The notes under the pieces were generated by a model. That model saw only the letters and a list, made by a program, of their open reading frames with translations. It had not been told where the DNA came from and did not search any database. From a virus: DNA of 22,538 nt. The DNA lies in the IMG/VR virus record IMGVR_UViG_3300047559_000087, positions 1 through 22,538 of that record; one strand, given 5' to 3'. Shown piece by piece: positions 16,045 to 22,538 of the stretch. Numbering within the stretch: the stretch's first letter is position 1; each line of letters starts with the position of its first letter. Both the position numbers and the translations under genes were made by a program.

Positions 16045-16052
16045 AATAAATA
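16045..16052 (+). promoter_or_regulatory. Candidate late promoter ahead of the 176-residue gene and gp21
   Basis: AATAAATA followed by C lies in the 37-nt gap after the 442-residue gene and ends 23 nt before the next ATG. It matches the late consensus at 7 of 8 positions. Confidence 0.5.
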
Positions 16053-16075
16053 CTTAATATTGTCAAATTATAAGA

Positions 16076-16606
16076 ATGTCATACAAAATAGTGCAAACAA
16101 TTGCACCATTAACTGGTGTTACAACTGGGGCAGCATCAACCAGTGATGCCATTTCACTGAAAAGTGGTGTTTTGAGAATTTCAACTGCTGCTGCAAATGC
16201 AACAGTTTCTATTGGAACAGGTCCTTCTGCTACTGCTTCAGATTTTCATATTGTAACTTCTCAACCAGAAGTCCTTAAGGAAAGAGTTGCTAGACAGCAA
16301 ATTTCTGGAATTACCACTGGAGCAACCACTACAGTTCTATTCGGAGAAAATTACGGAAATCCATTTGTAGTTGGAGATTATGTATCAGTAGAAGGTGCAA
16401 CTACATCTGGTATTAATACCTCACACGTAGAAGTACTTTCAAAGAATGGCGGTTCAATTACTATCAATCACGACTCATCTTCAGTGGTTGGAGTAGTTAC
16501 AGTAACAGGTGCGGTAGTTGCAAGAAGTGTAAAAGTTTCTGCCTTGGGACAAGGTGGAACTGCGAATGTCTTTATTTCAGAAGTACAAATCTCATCCCAG
16601 GCATAA
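16076..16606 (+). CDS. Putative virion decoration/structural protein, beta-rich
   Basis: 176 residues, acid-poor and rich in Ser, Thr, Gly, Ala and Val. The N-terminal half (SYKIVQTIAPLTGVTTGAAS, then AANATVSIGTGPSATASDFH) and the C-terminal half (FVVGDYVSVEGATTSGINTS) look like two small beta sandwiches of the kind found in capsid decoration or fibre-head proteins. I recall similar proteins coded just before gp21 in cyanophages. It shares the GITTGATTT style of sequence with the two preceding proteins. It has its own candidate late promoter and ends 2 nt before gp21, so it is probably expressed with head genes. No enzyme motif is visible. Confidence 0.65.
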   Translation: MSYKIVQTIAPLTGVTTGAASTSDAISLKSGVLRISTAAANATVSIGTGPSATASDFHIVTSQPEVLKERVARQQISGITTGATTTVLFGENYGNPFVVGDYVSVEGATTSGINTSHVEVLSKNGGSITINHDSSSVVGVVTVTGAVVARSVKVSALGQGGTANVFISEVQISSQA

Positions 16607-16608
16607 AA

Positions 16609-17259
16609 ATGAAACTTATCACAGAAGAAATCGAATCAGTAGAAATTATTACTGAAGAAAAGAATGGAATAAAGACCCTGTATATTCAAGGTCCTTTCCT
16701 TCAGGCAGAAGTTACTAATAGAAATGGTAGAAACTATCCTCTTTCTATTATGGAGAGAGAAGTAAAAAGATATAACGATAGTTTCATTTCTAAAGGAAGA
16801 GCACTTGGAGAACTCGGTCATCCAGATGGTCCAACTGTAAATTTAGATAGAGTTTCTCATATGATTACTTCTCTTCATAGAGAGGGTAATAATTTCATTG
16901 GAAAGGCAAAACTTCTTGATACTCCAATGGGAAACATTGCAAAGTCACTTTTAGGTGAGGGAGTAACTCTTGGAGTTTCATCTAGAGGAATTGGTTCTTT
17001 AGTTGAGAAGAATGGAATTAAGTATGTCGGTGAAGATTTTATGCTGGCAACTGCTGCTGACATTGTTGCTGATCCATCAGCACCTGATGCCTTCGTTCAA
17101 GGAATTATGGAAGGAAAAGAATGGGTATGGGATGGTGGAATCCTAAAGGAAATGAATGCGGCAGAAACAAGGCAGAAAATTGAAAGACTTACCAAAGCAA
17201 GAAAGTTGAGTGAGCACAATAAACTCAAACTATTAAATGACTATCTTTCAAATCTATAA
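16609..17259 (+). CDS. 21: Prohead core protease gp21
   Basis: 216 residues; T4 gp21 is 212. It is a serine protease that assembles in the prohead core, cuts itself, gp22, gp23 and small core proteins after (L/I)-x-E, and so triggers maturation. The herpes-type protease signatures are present: GRALGELGHPDGP with the likely catalytic His71, LGVSSRG with nucleophile Ser124 or Ser125, and ATAADIVADPSAPDAF near 148-162 which holds the conserved Asp-rich segment. The N-terminal YIQGPFLQAEVTNRNGRNYP is also typical. The C-terminal helix (ETRQKIERLTKARKLSEHNK) is probably removed by autocleavage. It precedes gp22 by 53 nt. Confidence 0.94.
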   Translation: MKLITEEIESVEIITEEKNGIKTLYIQGPFLQAEVTNRNGRNYPLSIMEREVKRYNDSFISKGRALGELGHPDGPTVNLDRVSHMITSLHREGNNFIGKAKLLDTPMGNIAKSLLGEGVTLGVSSRGIGSLVEKNGIKYVGEDFMLATAADIVADPSAPDAFVQGIMEGKEWVWDGGILKEMNAAETRQKIERLTKARKLSEHNKLKLLNDYLSNL

Positions 17260-17261
17260 TT

Positions 17262-17269
17262 TATAAATA
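17262..17269 (+). promoter_or_regulatory. T4-type late promoter ahead of scaffold gp22
   Basis: An exact TATAAATA just after the gp21 stop, with an overlapping AATAAATA at 17266-17273. It is 43 nt before the gp22 ATG; a GGAG at 17302-17305 gives the ribosome binding site. It would feed gp22 and gp23, the most abundant head proteins. Confidence 0.72.
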
Positions 17270-17312
17270 AATATAGAATAAATTAATTAAAGATTTTATT
17301 CGGAGAATAAAA

Positions 17313-18449
17313 ATGAGTGTCGGTAACGATTTACAAGAAATGGAAGTATCTACTAAAAAATCTACTACTGCAGTAAACAAAGGTGCTAAGCCTGCTGAAG
17401 GAATGCCAAAAGGCACAGTTCCAGGTGAAGGTCTTAATAATTCTGTAGAAGATCTCGGAGGTCCCACTCCTCAAAATTCAAGACCAGAAGATGAGTCGAA
17501 CAAACTCAAGACCCCTGCAAGAACTCTTTCCAGAGTTAGCAACGTCGTAAATAAGGGTGCTAAGGCTCCCGATCCTATGCCCGTTGCTAACAAAGGTGCT
17601 ATGAGTTATGAGGAGACTGAACTTGAGGATGAAGAGTACATCTCTGAAGAAGAAGAGATTGAGACTGAAGAAGTAGAAGAGATTGCTGAAGATATTCTTT
17701 CATTAGAAGAGAAACTCGATGAGATTGTATCTGAAAGAGTAGATTACTCTGACGATATCAATGCTCTGATGGAAGGAGAGGATCTTTCCCCCGAGTTTAT
17801 GAATAAGGCAGCAATCATTTTTGAAGCTGCGATTAAGCAAAAGTTAATCGCAATCGTTGAAGCATATGAAGAAGAGTATGCTCAAAAACTTGTAGAAGAA
17901 GTTACCGCCATTAAAGAAGAATTAACTGAAAGAGTTGATTCTTATCTGGAATATGTTTCCGAAGAGTGGATGGTAGAGAACTCACTGCAGATTGAGACTG
18001 GTATCAGATCACAATTAGCAGAATCGTTCTTAACTAATCTCAAAGGACTTTTTGAAGAGCATTATGTAGAAATCCCTGAAGAAAAATATGATGTCCTAGA
18101 AGGAATGGTCGAAAGACTAGATGAAATGGAAGAAAAACTCAACGAACAGATCGAAAGAAATGTTCAGTTAAATAGAAGACTTAGTGAAGCAGTTAGTGAC
18201 ACTATTTTAAATGATGTTTCTGAAGGGTTAGCTTTAACTCAGAAGGAAAAGCTTGCAAGTCTTGCGGAAAGTGTTGAGTTTGAAAGTGAAGAAGACTATC
18301 GTGAGAGACTGGAGACACTGAAGGAGTCATACTTCTCAAAAGTTCCAGTATCTTCATCAAAAGGAGAAATTCTTTTGGAGCAAGCAGATGAGGATTACGG
18401 TCCCCAAATGAATGCTTACTTGAAAGCACTTGGTAAATATTCCAAGTGA
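17313..18449 (+). CDS. 22: Prohead scaffolding core protein gp22
   Basis: 378 residues, longer than T4 gp22 (about 269). It forms the inner scaffold and is degraded by gp21 after assembly. Residues 1-100 are low complexity with three NKGA repeats and many Pro/Gly, probably disordered. Residues 100-145 are extremely acidic (TELEDEEYISEEEEIETEEV). Residues 145-345 are long charged helices with coiled-coil pattern (VERLDEMEEKLNEQIERNVQ). The C-terminus ends PQMNAYLKALGKYSK, which resembles the conserved gp22 end thought to contact the shell. Several LxE-type sites occur, as expected for a gp21 substrate. It lies between protease and capsid genes, as in T4. Confidence 0.9.
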   Translation: MSVGNDLQEMEVSTKKSTTAVNKGAKPAEGMPKGTVPGEGLNNSVEDLGGPTPQNSRPEDESNKLKTPARTLSRVSNVVNKGAKAPDPMPVANKGAMSYEETELEDEEYISEEEEIETEEVEEIAEDILSLEEKLDEIVSERVDYSDDINALMEGEDLSPEFMNKAAIIFEAAIKQKLIAIVEAYEEEYAQKLVEEVTAIKEELTERVDSYLEYVSEEWMVENSLQIETGIRSQLAESFLTNLKGLFEEHYVEIPEEKYDVLEGMVERLDEMEEKLNEQIERNVQLNRRLSEAVSDTILNDVSEGLALTQKEKLASLAESVEFESEEDYRERLETLKESYFSKVPVSSSKGEILLEQADEDYGPQMNAYLKALGKYSK

Positions 18450-18516
18450 AATCTACATTATACTAAATATTTGTAGTTAAAAACACTTTAACAAGACTAA
18501 ACAAGGAGAAAAGCAA

Positions 18517-19953
18517 ATGTTCCTTTCAGAACAATTGCAGAATAAGTGGAAACCACTTCTTGAGGCAAACGGCCTTGATGACATCAAGGATCCTTATAGA
18601 AAAGCGGTTACTGCAGTTCTGCTCGAAAACCAAGAAAGATTTTTAAAGGAAGAGAGAGGTTTCCTCACCGAGGCTGCCCCTAACATCAACACTGACCCAA
18701 GTGGTACTAGTGCTGCCGGTTTCTCTGGTGGTGCATCTGCTCCAGTTGCAGGTTTCGATCCAGTTCTGATCTCACTGATCAGACGTTCAATGCCTAACCT
18801 GGTTGCTTATGATCTTGCTGGCGTTCAGCCAATGAATGGTCCTACTGGACTGATCTTCGCAATGAGAAGCAAGTATGTTGACCAGAATGGTGTTGAAGCT
18901 CTCTACAACGAGCCTGATACCGCATTCTCCGGTCAGGACGATGGTTTCAACCTGACTCAAGGTGGTTACGTTTCAGGTTCTGGTGGTGCTTCCGTTGGTT
19001 TCGGAACCACTGGTTTCGTTGGAGCTGGTATCACCGAAAGTTCAAGAACTGATGGTACTAACCCCGCACTTCTGAATAGTGCTGGTGCTGTTGGAACTGA
19101 CTACAGAGTTGGTCAGGGTATGAGCACTCAAGCTGCTGAAGCACTTGGTGGAGATTCTGGTGATCAGTTCAACCAGATGGCATTCAGCATCGAAAAGATT
19201 GCTGTTACTGCCAAGTCAAGAGCACTCAAGGCAGAGTACACTCTGGAACTGGCACAAGACCTTAAGGCAATCCACGGTCTGGATGCTGAGGCTGAATTAG
19301 CAAACATTCTCTCAACAGAGATTCTTGCTGAAATCAACCGTGAAGTTATCCGTACCATCTACAAGATTGCTGAACCTGGTGCTCAAACCAACGTAGCAAC
19401 TGCTGGTCAGTTTGACCTTGATGTTGATTCAAATGGTCGTTGGTCCGTTGAGAAGTTCAAGGGTCTCCTGTTCCAACTGGAAAGAGATGCCAACGCAATC
19501 GCACAAAGAACTCGTAGAGGAAAGGGTAACGTCATCCTTTGTTCTGCTGACGTTGCTTCTGCTCTGACCATGGCTGGTCTGCTGGATTATACTCCTGCTC
19601 TCAATGCCAACCTGAACGTTGACGATACTGGCAATACCTTTGCTGGTGTTCTTAACGGTAAGTTCAGAGTTTATATTGACCCATTTGCTGCCAACCTTGC
19701 TGCTGAGCAGTATTACGTTGTTGGTTACAAGGGAACCAATCCTTATGATGCTGGTCTGTTCTATTGCCCTTACGTTCCTCTCCAGATGGTTCGTGCTGTT
19801 GGTCAGGACACCTTCCAGCCCAAGATTGGATTCAAGACCAGATACGGTATGGTTGCCAACCCATTCGCAGAAGGCACCAATGCTGGTCTGGGAAGAATTC
19901 AACAGAACACCAACCGTTACTACAGAAGAGTTCAAATCAAGAACCTTATGTGA
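18517..19953 (+). CDS. 23: Major capsid protein gp23
   Basis: 478 residues; T4 gp23 is 521. It forms the HK97-fold hexamers of the head. The N-terminal LSEQLQNKWKPLLEA and the propeptide up to FLTE are followed by AAPNINTDPSG; gp21 should cut after Glu52 in LTE, matching (L/I)-x-E. VLISLIRRSMPNLVAYDLAG near 73-92, GLIFAMRSKY and the later DLKAIHGLDAEAELANILST are conserved capsid segments. AAGGAG at 18503-18508 lies 8 nt before the ATG. Codons differ sharply from neighbours (CTG, AAC, GGT, ATC frequent) and local GC is visibly higher, as expected for the most expressed gene. No gp24 vertex gene follows it here. A strong terminator closes the gene. Confidence 0.97.
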   Translation: MFLSEQLQNKWKPLLEANGLDDIKDPYRKAVTAVLLENQERFLKEERGFLTEAAPNINTDPSGTSAAGFSGGASAPVAGFDPVLISLIRRSMPNLVAYDLAGVQPMNGPTGLIFAMRSKYVDQNGVEALYNEPDTAFSGQDDGFNLTQGGYVSGSGGASVGFGTTGFVGAGITESSRTDGTNPALLNSAGAVGTDYRVGQGMSTQAAEALGGDSGDQFNQMAFSIEKIAVTAKSRALKAEYTLELAQDLKAIHGLDAEAELANILSTEILAEINREVIRTIYKIAEPGAQTNVATAGQFDLDVDSNGRWSVEKFKGLLFQLERDANAIAQRTRRGKGNVILCSADVASALTMAGLLDYTPALNANLNVDDTGNTFAGVLNGKFRVYIDPFAANLAAEQYYVVGYKGTNPYDAGLFYCPYVPLQMVRAVGQDTFQPKIGFKTRYGMVANPFAEGTNAGLGRIQQNTNRYYRRVQIKNLM

Positions 19954-19972
19954 GTCATTCACAAGTTTCGGG

Positions 19973-19997
19973 GAGGGTCTTCGGACCCTCTTTTTTT
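19973..19997 (+). terminator. Intrinsic terminator after gp23
   Basis: GAGGGTC (19973-19979), loop TTCG (19980-19983), GACCCTC (19984-19990), then seven T (19991-19997). The 7-bp GC-rich stem with a stable UUCG tetraloop and U tract is a textbook Rho-independent terminator. It begins 19 nt after the gp23 stop and should also shield the gp23 mRNA 3' end. Confidence 0.95.
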
Positions 19998-20002
19998 ATG
20001 CA

Positions 20003-20010
20003 AATAAATA
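20003..20010 (+). promoter_or_regulatory. Candidate late promoter ahead of gp3
   Basis: AATAAATA begins only 6 nt after the gp23 terminator's T run and ends 17 nt before the gp3 ATG. It would restart transcription for gp3-uvsY-uvsW. Confidence 0.55.
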
Positions 20011-20027
20011 GTTAAAAACACAAAATT

Positions 20028-20582
20028 ATGACGAATAGTACTTGGAGTGGGCAACCATCAAATAAAAATTTTCTATCACCAACTGGGTTCAAGTTTAACC
20101 TGAATAAGGCACCCAAGGTTGATTTCTATTCCAATGCTGCGAACATACCAGCAATATCTTTAGGATCTGCAATCCAAACAAGGTATGGAAAGAACATTGA
20201 TGTTCCTGGAGATAAGATGACCTTTGGGGATTTTAATTTGAGATTTTTAGTTGATGAAAATTTAGAGAACTATTTGGAAATATGGAATTGGATGACTGGT
20301 TTAGGATTTCCTTATAGTTTAGAACAGTATGATGATTTAATGAAATCAACTAAAATTGCCAATCCAGAATCAAATAATTCAACTGAATTTTACGAACAAT
20401 CAGATGCTACATTGCAAATTTTAAATAGCAATTTTAATCCAACATTTTCAGTCAAATTTACAGGGATGTATCCCACTTCATTATCATCTTTAGAGTTTGA
20501 CGCAACAGAAGAAAATATTAATTATTTTACAGCACAAGTTAATTTCAAATATACTTATTATAAAATTATTCCGAATTTATGA
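20028..20582 (+). CDS. 3: Tail completion and sheath stabiliser protein gp3
   Basis: 184 residues; T4 gp3 is 176. A gp3 hexamer caps the last tube ring and anchors gp15. The sequence shows the family pattern LSPTGFKFNLNKAPKVDFYS at 16-35, IPAISLGSAIQTRYGKNIDV and VPGDKMTFGDFNLRFLVDEN near 59-78, then WNWMTGLGFP near 93-102, all usual in tube-related proteins of T4-like cyanophages. Its place after gp23 is the cyanophage arrangement; in T4 gene 3 is elsewhere. No clear ribosome binding site is seen. Its stop overlaps the uvsY start as ATGA. Confidence 0.88.
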   Translation: MTNSTWSGQPSNKNFLSPTGFKFNLNKAPKVDFYSNAANIPAISLGSAIQTRYGKNIDVPGDKMTFGDFNLRFLVDENLENYLEIWNWMTGLGFPYSLEQYDDLMKSTKIANPESNNSTEFYEQSDATLQILNSNFNPTFSVKFTGMYPTSLSSLEFDATEENINYFTAQVNFKYTYYKIIPNL

Positions 20583-21010
20583 TTGACCTTGAAAAAATTC
20601 AAGAGATGTGGAAAGAAGATTCTCAAATCAACATTGATGATCTTCACAACGAATCCTTAAAGGTAGCATCTCTACACTCAAAATATTATGAAATTTACAA
20701 TAATGTTTCCCTATTAAGAAAAAGATCAGAACTTCAGTACAAGCAGAAGAAGTTAGAACGATACAATTACTACAACGGCAAATCTGCTCCAGAAGTTTAT
20801 AAAGAAGAACCATTCCCTTACAAAGTAAGAGATAAAGAAGGGATGAATAGATATCTGGAAGCAGATCAGAAACTATCAGATATTTTTATGAAAATTGAAT
20901 ATTATGATATAATATTAAAATACTTGGAGGAAATTATAAAAATGATTTCCAACAGAACTTATCAAATTAAAAATTCAATCGACTTCTTAAGATTCCAATC
21001 GGGAATGTAA
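20579..21010 (+). CDS. uvsY: Recombination mediator UvsY
   Basis: 143 residues; T4 UvsY is 137. It loads UvsX recombinase on ssDNA covered by gp32 and forms hexamers. The helical, charged sequence (MIDLEKIQEMWKEDSQINID, then SLKVASLHSKYYEIYNNVSL and RSELQYKQKKLERYNYYNGK) is characteristic of the family, with a conserved Lys/Tyr-rich DNA-binding stretch at about 46-65. The C-terminal helix (IIKMISNRTYQIKNSIDFLR) is the likely hexamerisation part. It overlaps gp3 by 4 nt and lies 1 nt before uvsW, so replication and late structural genes share one transcript here. Confidence 0.9.
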   Translation: MIDLEKIQEMWKEDSQINIDDLHNESLKVASLHSKYYEIYNNVSLLRKRSELQYKQKKLERYNYYNGKSAPEVYKEEPFPYKVRDKEGMNRYLEADQKLSDIFMKIEYYDIILKYLEEIIKMISNRTYQIKNSIDFLRFQSGM

Positions 21011-21011
21011 T

Positions 21012-22502
21012 ATGGCAGATCTTATTATATCCAAGAAAAATGAAATATACTTAAAAGTAGAATGTGAACCTCACATTAAATATGAACTGAGCGATCAATT
21101 TACTTTCGATGTTCCTGGTGCAAAGTTTATGCCCCAATTCAGGAGCAAGCACTGGGATGGAAAAATTAGATTATTCAACGTTCAAACTGGAGAGATCTAT
21201 GTTGGCCTACTGGATAAACTAATTACTTTTTGCGATAATCACAACTATCAGTTTGAGTTCAAAGAAAACAAATATTATGGATTTCCTGGAGAAGTAGATT
21301 CTACTATTTCTATAGAGGGAGTGAAAGATTATATGAAAAGTATATGCTCTCACGAACCAAGAGATTATCAAATACAAGGAGTTTATGATGCGTTGAAATA
21401 TAAAAGAAAATTAATTCTTTCTCCAACTGCATCTGGCAAATCTTTAATGATTTACTCTGTAGTTAGATATTTCGTTGAGAAGGGAAAGAACATACTACTC
21501 ATAGTCCCCACTACATCACTCGTAGAACAGATGTATAAGGACTTTGAAGACTATGGATGGAACTCCGAGGCATATTGCCACAAAATCTATGGCGGGATGT
21601 CTAGGGAGGCAGAAAAACCAGTTACAATATCTACCTGGCAATCAATATACAAATTAGATAAATCTTATTTCCAAAACTATGACGTAGTTATTGGTGATGA
21701 GGCACATCAATTTAAATCTAAATCTTTAATTAGCATTATGGATAAACTTCATGATGCAAAATATAGATTTGGATTTACTGGCACTTTAGATGGATCTCAA
21801 ACTCATAAACTAGTTTTAGAAGGATTGTTTGGTCCAACGTATAAACTTATTAGAACTGATGACCTCATTAAAAAGGGTTATCTATCTCAATTAAAAATTA
21901 AAGTTCTTCTTCTATCTCACGATGATAATGAATTTAACGATTATGAGGAGGAAGTTCAATATTTAATTGGAAATGATAAAAGAAATAATTTTATAAAAAA
22001 TTTAGTTCTAGATTTAAAGGGAAATACTCTTGTATTGTTTAATCGTGTTGCAACTCATGGGCAACCATTATACGAACTCATAAATAAGAGTGCCAGTGAA
22101 AATAGAAAAATATTTTTTATTCATGGTGGAGTGGATACTGAAGAAAGAGAATTGGTGAGAAAAATTACCGAGGAAGAATCCAATGCGATTATCGTTGCTT
22201 CTTATGGCACTTTTAGTACAGGTATCAATATTAGAAACTTACACAATATTGTCTTCGCATCACCTTCAAAGTCTAGAATAAGAAATCTGCAATCAATTGG
22301 AAGAGTTCTCCGAAAAGGAAAAGAAAAAGTATCAGCAACCTTATATGATATTGCTGATGAAGTTAAATACAAATCAAAAAGAAATTATACTTTAAATCAT
22401 TTAATTGAAAGAATTAAAATTTACAATGAAGAAAACTTTGATTATGAAATTATCACTATCAACTTCAAAACAAATGGAAGAAGACTTTTATGCAACAATT
22501 AA
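21012..22502 (+). CDS. uvsW: DNA/RNA helicase UvsW
   Basis: 496 residues; T4 UvsW is 503. It is an SF2 helicase that unwinds R-loops and branched DNA and so shuts origin-dependent replication in favour of recombination-dependent replication. The small N-terminal domain contains PGAKFMPQFRSKHWDGKIRL (35-54). RDYQIQG (117-123) is the Q-like motif, SPTASGKS (137-144) Walker A, GDEAHQF (228-234) the DEAH box, FTGT (255-258) motif III, GTFSTGINI (399-407) motif V and QSIGRVLRKG (427-436) motif VI. All are intact. The downstream gene starts inside its last 59 nt. Confidence 0.95.
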   Translation: MADLIISKKNEIYLKVECEPHIKYELSDQFTFDVPGAKFMPQFRSKHWDGKIRLFNVQTGEIYVGLLDKLITFCDNHNYQFEFKENKYYGFPGEVDSTISIEGVKDYMKSICSHEPRDYQIQGVYDALKYKRKLILSPTASGKSLMIYSVVRYFVEKGKNILLIVPTTSLVEQMYKDFEDYGWNSEAYCHKIYGGMSREAEKPVTISTWQSIYKLDKSYFQNYDVVIGDEAHQFKSKSLISIMDKLHDAKYRFGFTGTLDGSQTHKLVLEGLFGPTYKLIRTDDLIKKGYLSQLKIKVLLLSHDDNEFNDYEEEVQYLIGNDKRNNFIKNLVLDLKGNTLVLFNRVATHGQPLYELINKSASENRKIFFIHGGVDTEERELVRKITEEESNAIIVASYGTFSTGINIRNLHNIVFASPSKSRIRNLQSIGRVLRKGKEKVSATLYDIADEVKYKSKRNYTLNHLIERIKIYNEENFDYEIITINFKTNGRRLLCNN

Positions 22503-22538
22503 ATTAGTATCAGGAGAAGAGATATTTTCTTTGGTATG
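22444..22538 (+). CDS. Start of a downstream small conserved phage gene (3' end beyond window)
   Basis: In frame 1, overlapping the end of uvsW, an ATG at 22444 opens a frame that stays open to the end of the window: MKLSLSTSKQMEEDFYATIK and onward LVSGEEIFSLV. A second in-frame ATG at 22474 is possible. The stretch EEDFYATIKLVSGEEIF resembles a short beta-barrel protein coded just after uvsW in many T4-like cyanophages; function unknown. No strong ribosome binding site separates the two starts. Confidence 0.6.
   Translation, partial: MKLSLSTSKQMEEDFYATIKLVSGEEIFSLV

Noticed and set aside
18429-18476. Short inverted repeats CTTGG/CCAAG and CTACA/TGTAG around the end of gp22
   Set aside because: Only 5-bp stems with 8-14 nt loops, AT-rich, no T run; not above chance in this composition.
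19429-19962. 177-residue open frame on the minus strand inside gp23, and 83-130 residue plus-strand frames at 19619-20015
   Set aside because: They lie within the capsid gene, whose biased codons remove stops in other frames; no ribosome binding site, no family resemblance.
1-22538. tRNA genes, CRISPR arrays, insertion sequences, photosynthesis or other host-derived metabolic genes
   Set aside because: None recognised; the window is densely filled with structural and recombination genes, and no gap exceeds about 75 nt.

Overview
This is a continuous stretch of the late (virion morphogenesis) region of a T4-like myovirus, all on the + strand. Gene order and protein families match marine T4-like phages, most like cyanophages. 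The run is neck gp13-gp14, tail sheath stabiliser gp15, terminase gp16/gp17, sheath gp18, tube gp19, portal gp20, a small prohead core protein, protease gp21, scaffold gp22, capsid gp23, then gp3-uvsY-uvsW. The gp23-gp3-uvsY-uvsW order (T4 has gp24 and others after gp23) and the look of many proteins point to a cyanophage. The DNA is AT-rich, with Leu as TTA, Gly as GGA and Asn as AAT in most genes, which fits a low-GC marine host. No photosynthesis gene, tRNA or integrase lies in the window, so the host (Prochlorococcus, Synechococcus or possibly another marine bacterium) cannot be fixed.

Layout: 1-2253 is the 3' part of a large baseplate- or fibre-type structural protein. Two short overlapping genes (2250-2652) follow. 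2675-5771 holds the neck and sheath terminator genes gp13, gp14 and gp15. 5774-8745 holds the packaging motor, small terminase gp16 and large terminase gp17, with an unusual multi-domain gene between them. 8802-12055 is the contractile tail (sheath gp18, tube gp19). 12082-13939 has the portal gp20 and a 55-residue core protein. 13943-16606 is a three-gene accessory block of beta-rich, probably surface-exposed virion proteins with no counterpart at this place in T4. 16609-19953 is the prohead protease, scaffold and major capsid protein, closed by a textbook intrinsic terminator. 20028-22502 is tail completion gp3 and the recombination pair UvsY/UvsW. A further gene begins inside the end of uvsW and runs off the window.

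The genes form a build list: gp20 portal plus gp22 scaffold, core protein and gp23 assemble a prohead; gp21 matures it; gp16/gp17 fill it with DNA; gp13/gp14 close it; gp15 and gp3 cap the gp18/gp19 tail. Expression is probably driven by T4-type late promoters: seven TATAAATA-like boxes sit just upstream of gene clusters. The most interesting unexplained signals are two perfect GC-rich hairpins inside the first ~110 nt of gp14 and gp20, built from codons rare elsewhere in the window; the three-part gene between the terminase subunits; the accessory appendage block; and extra beta modules inserted into gp14 and gp18.
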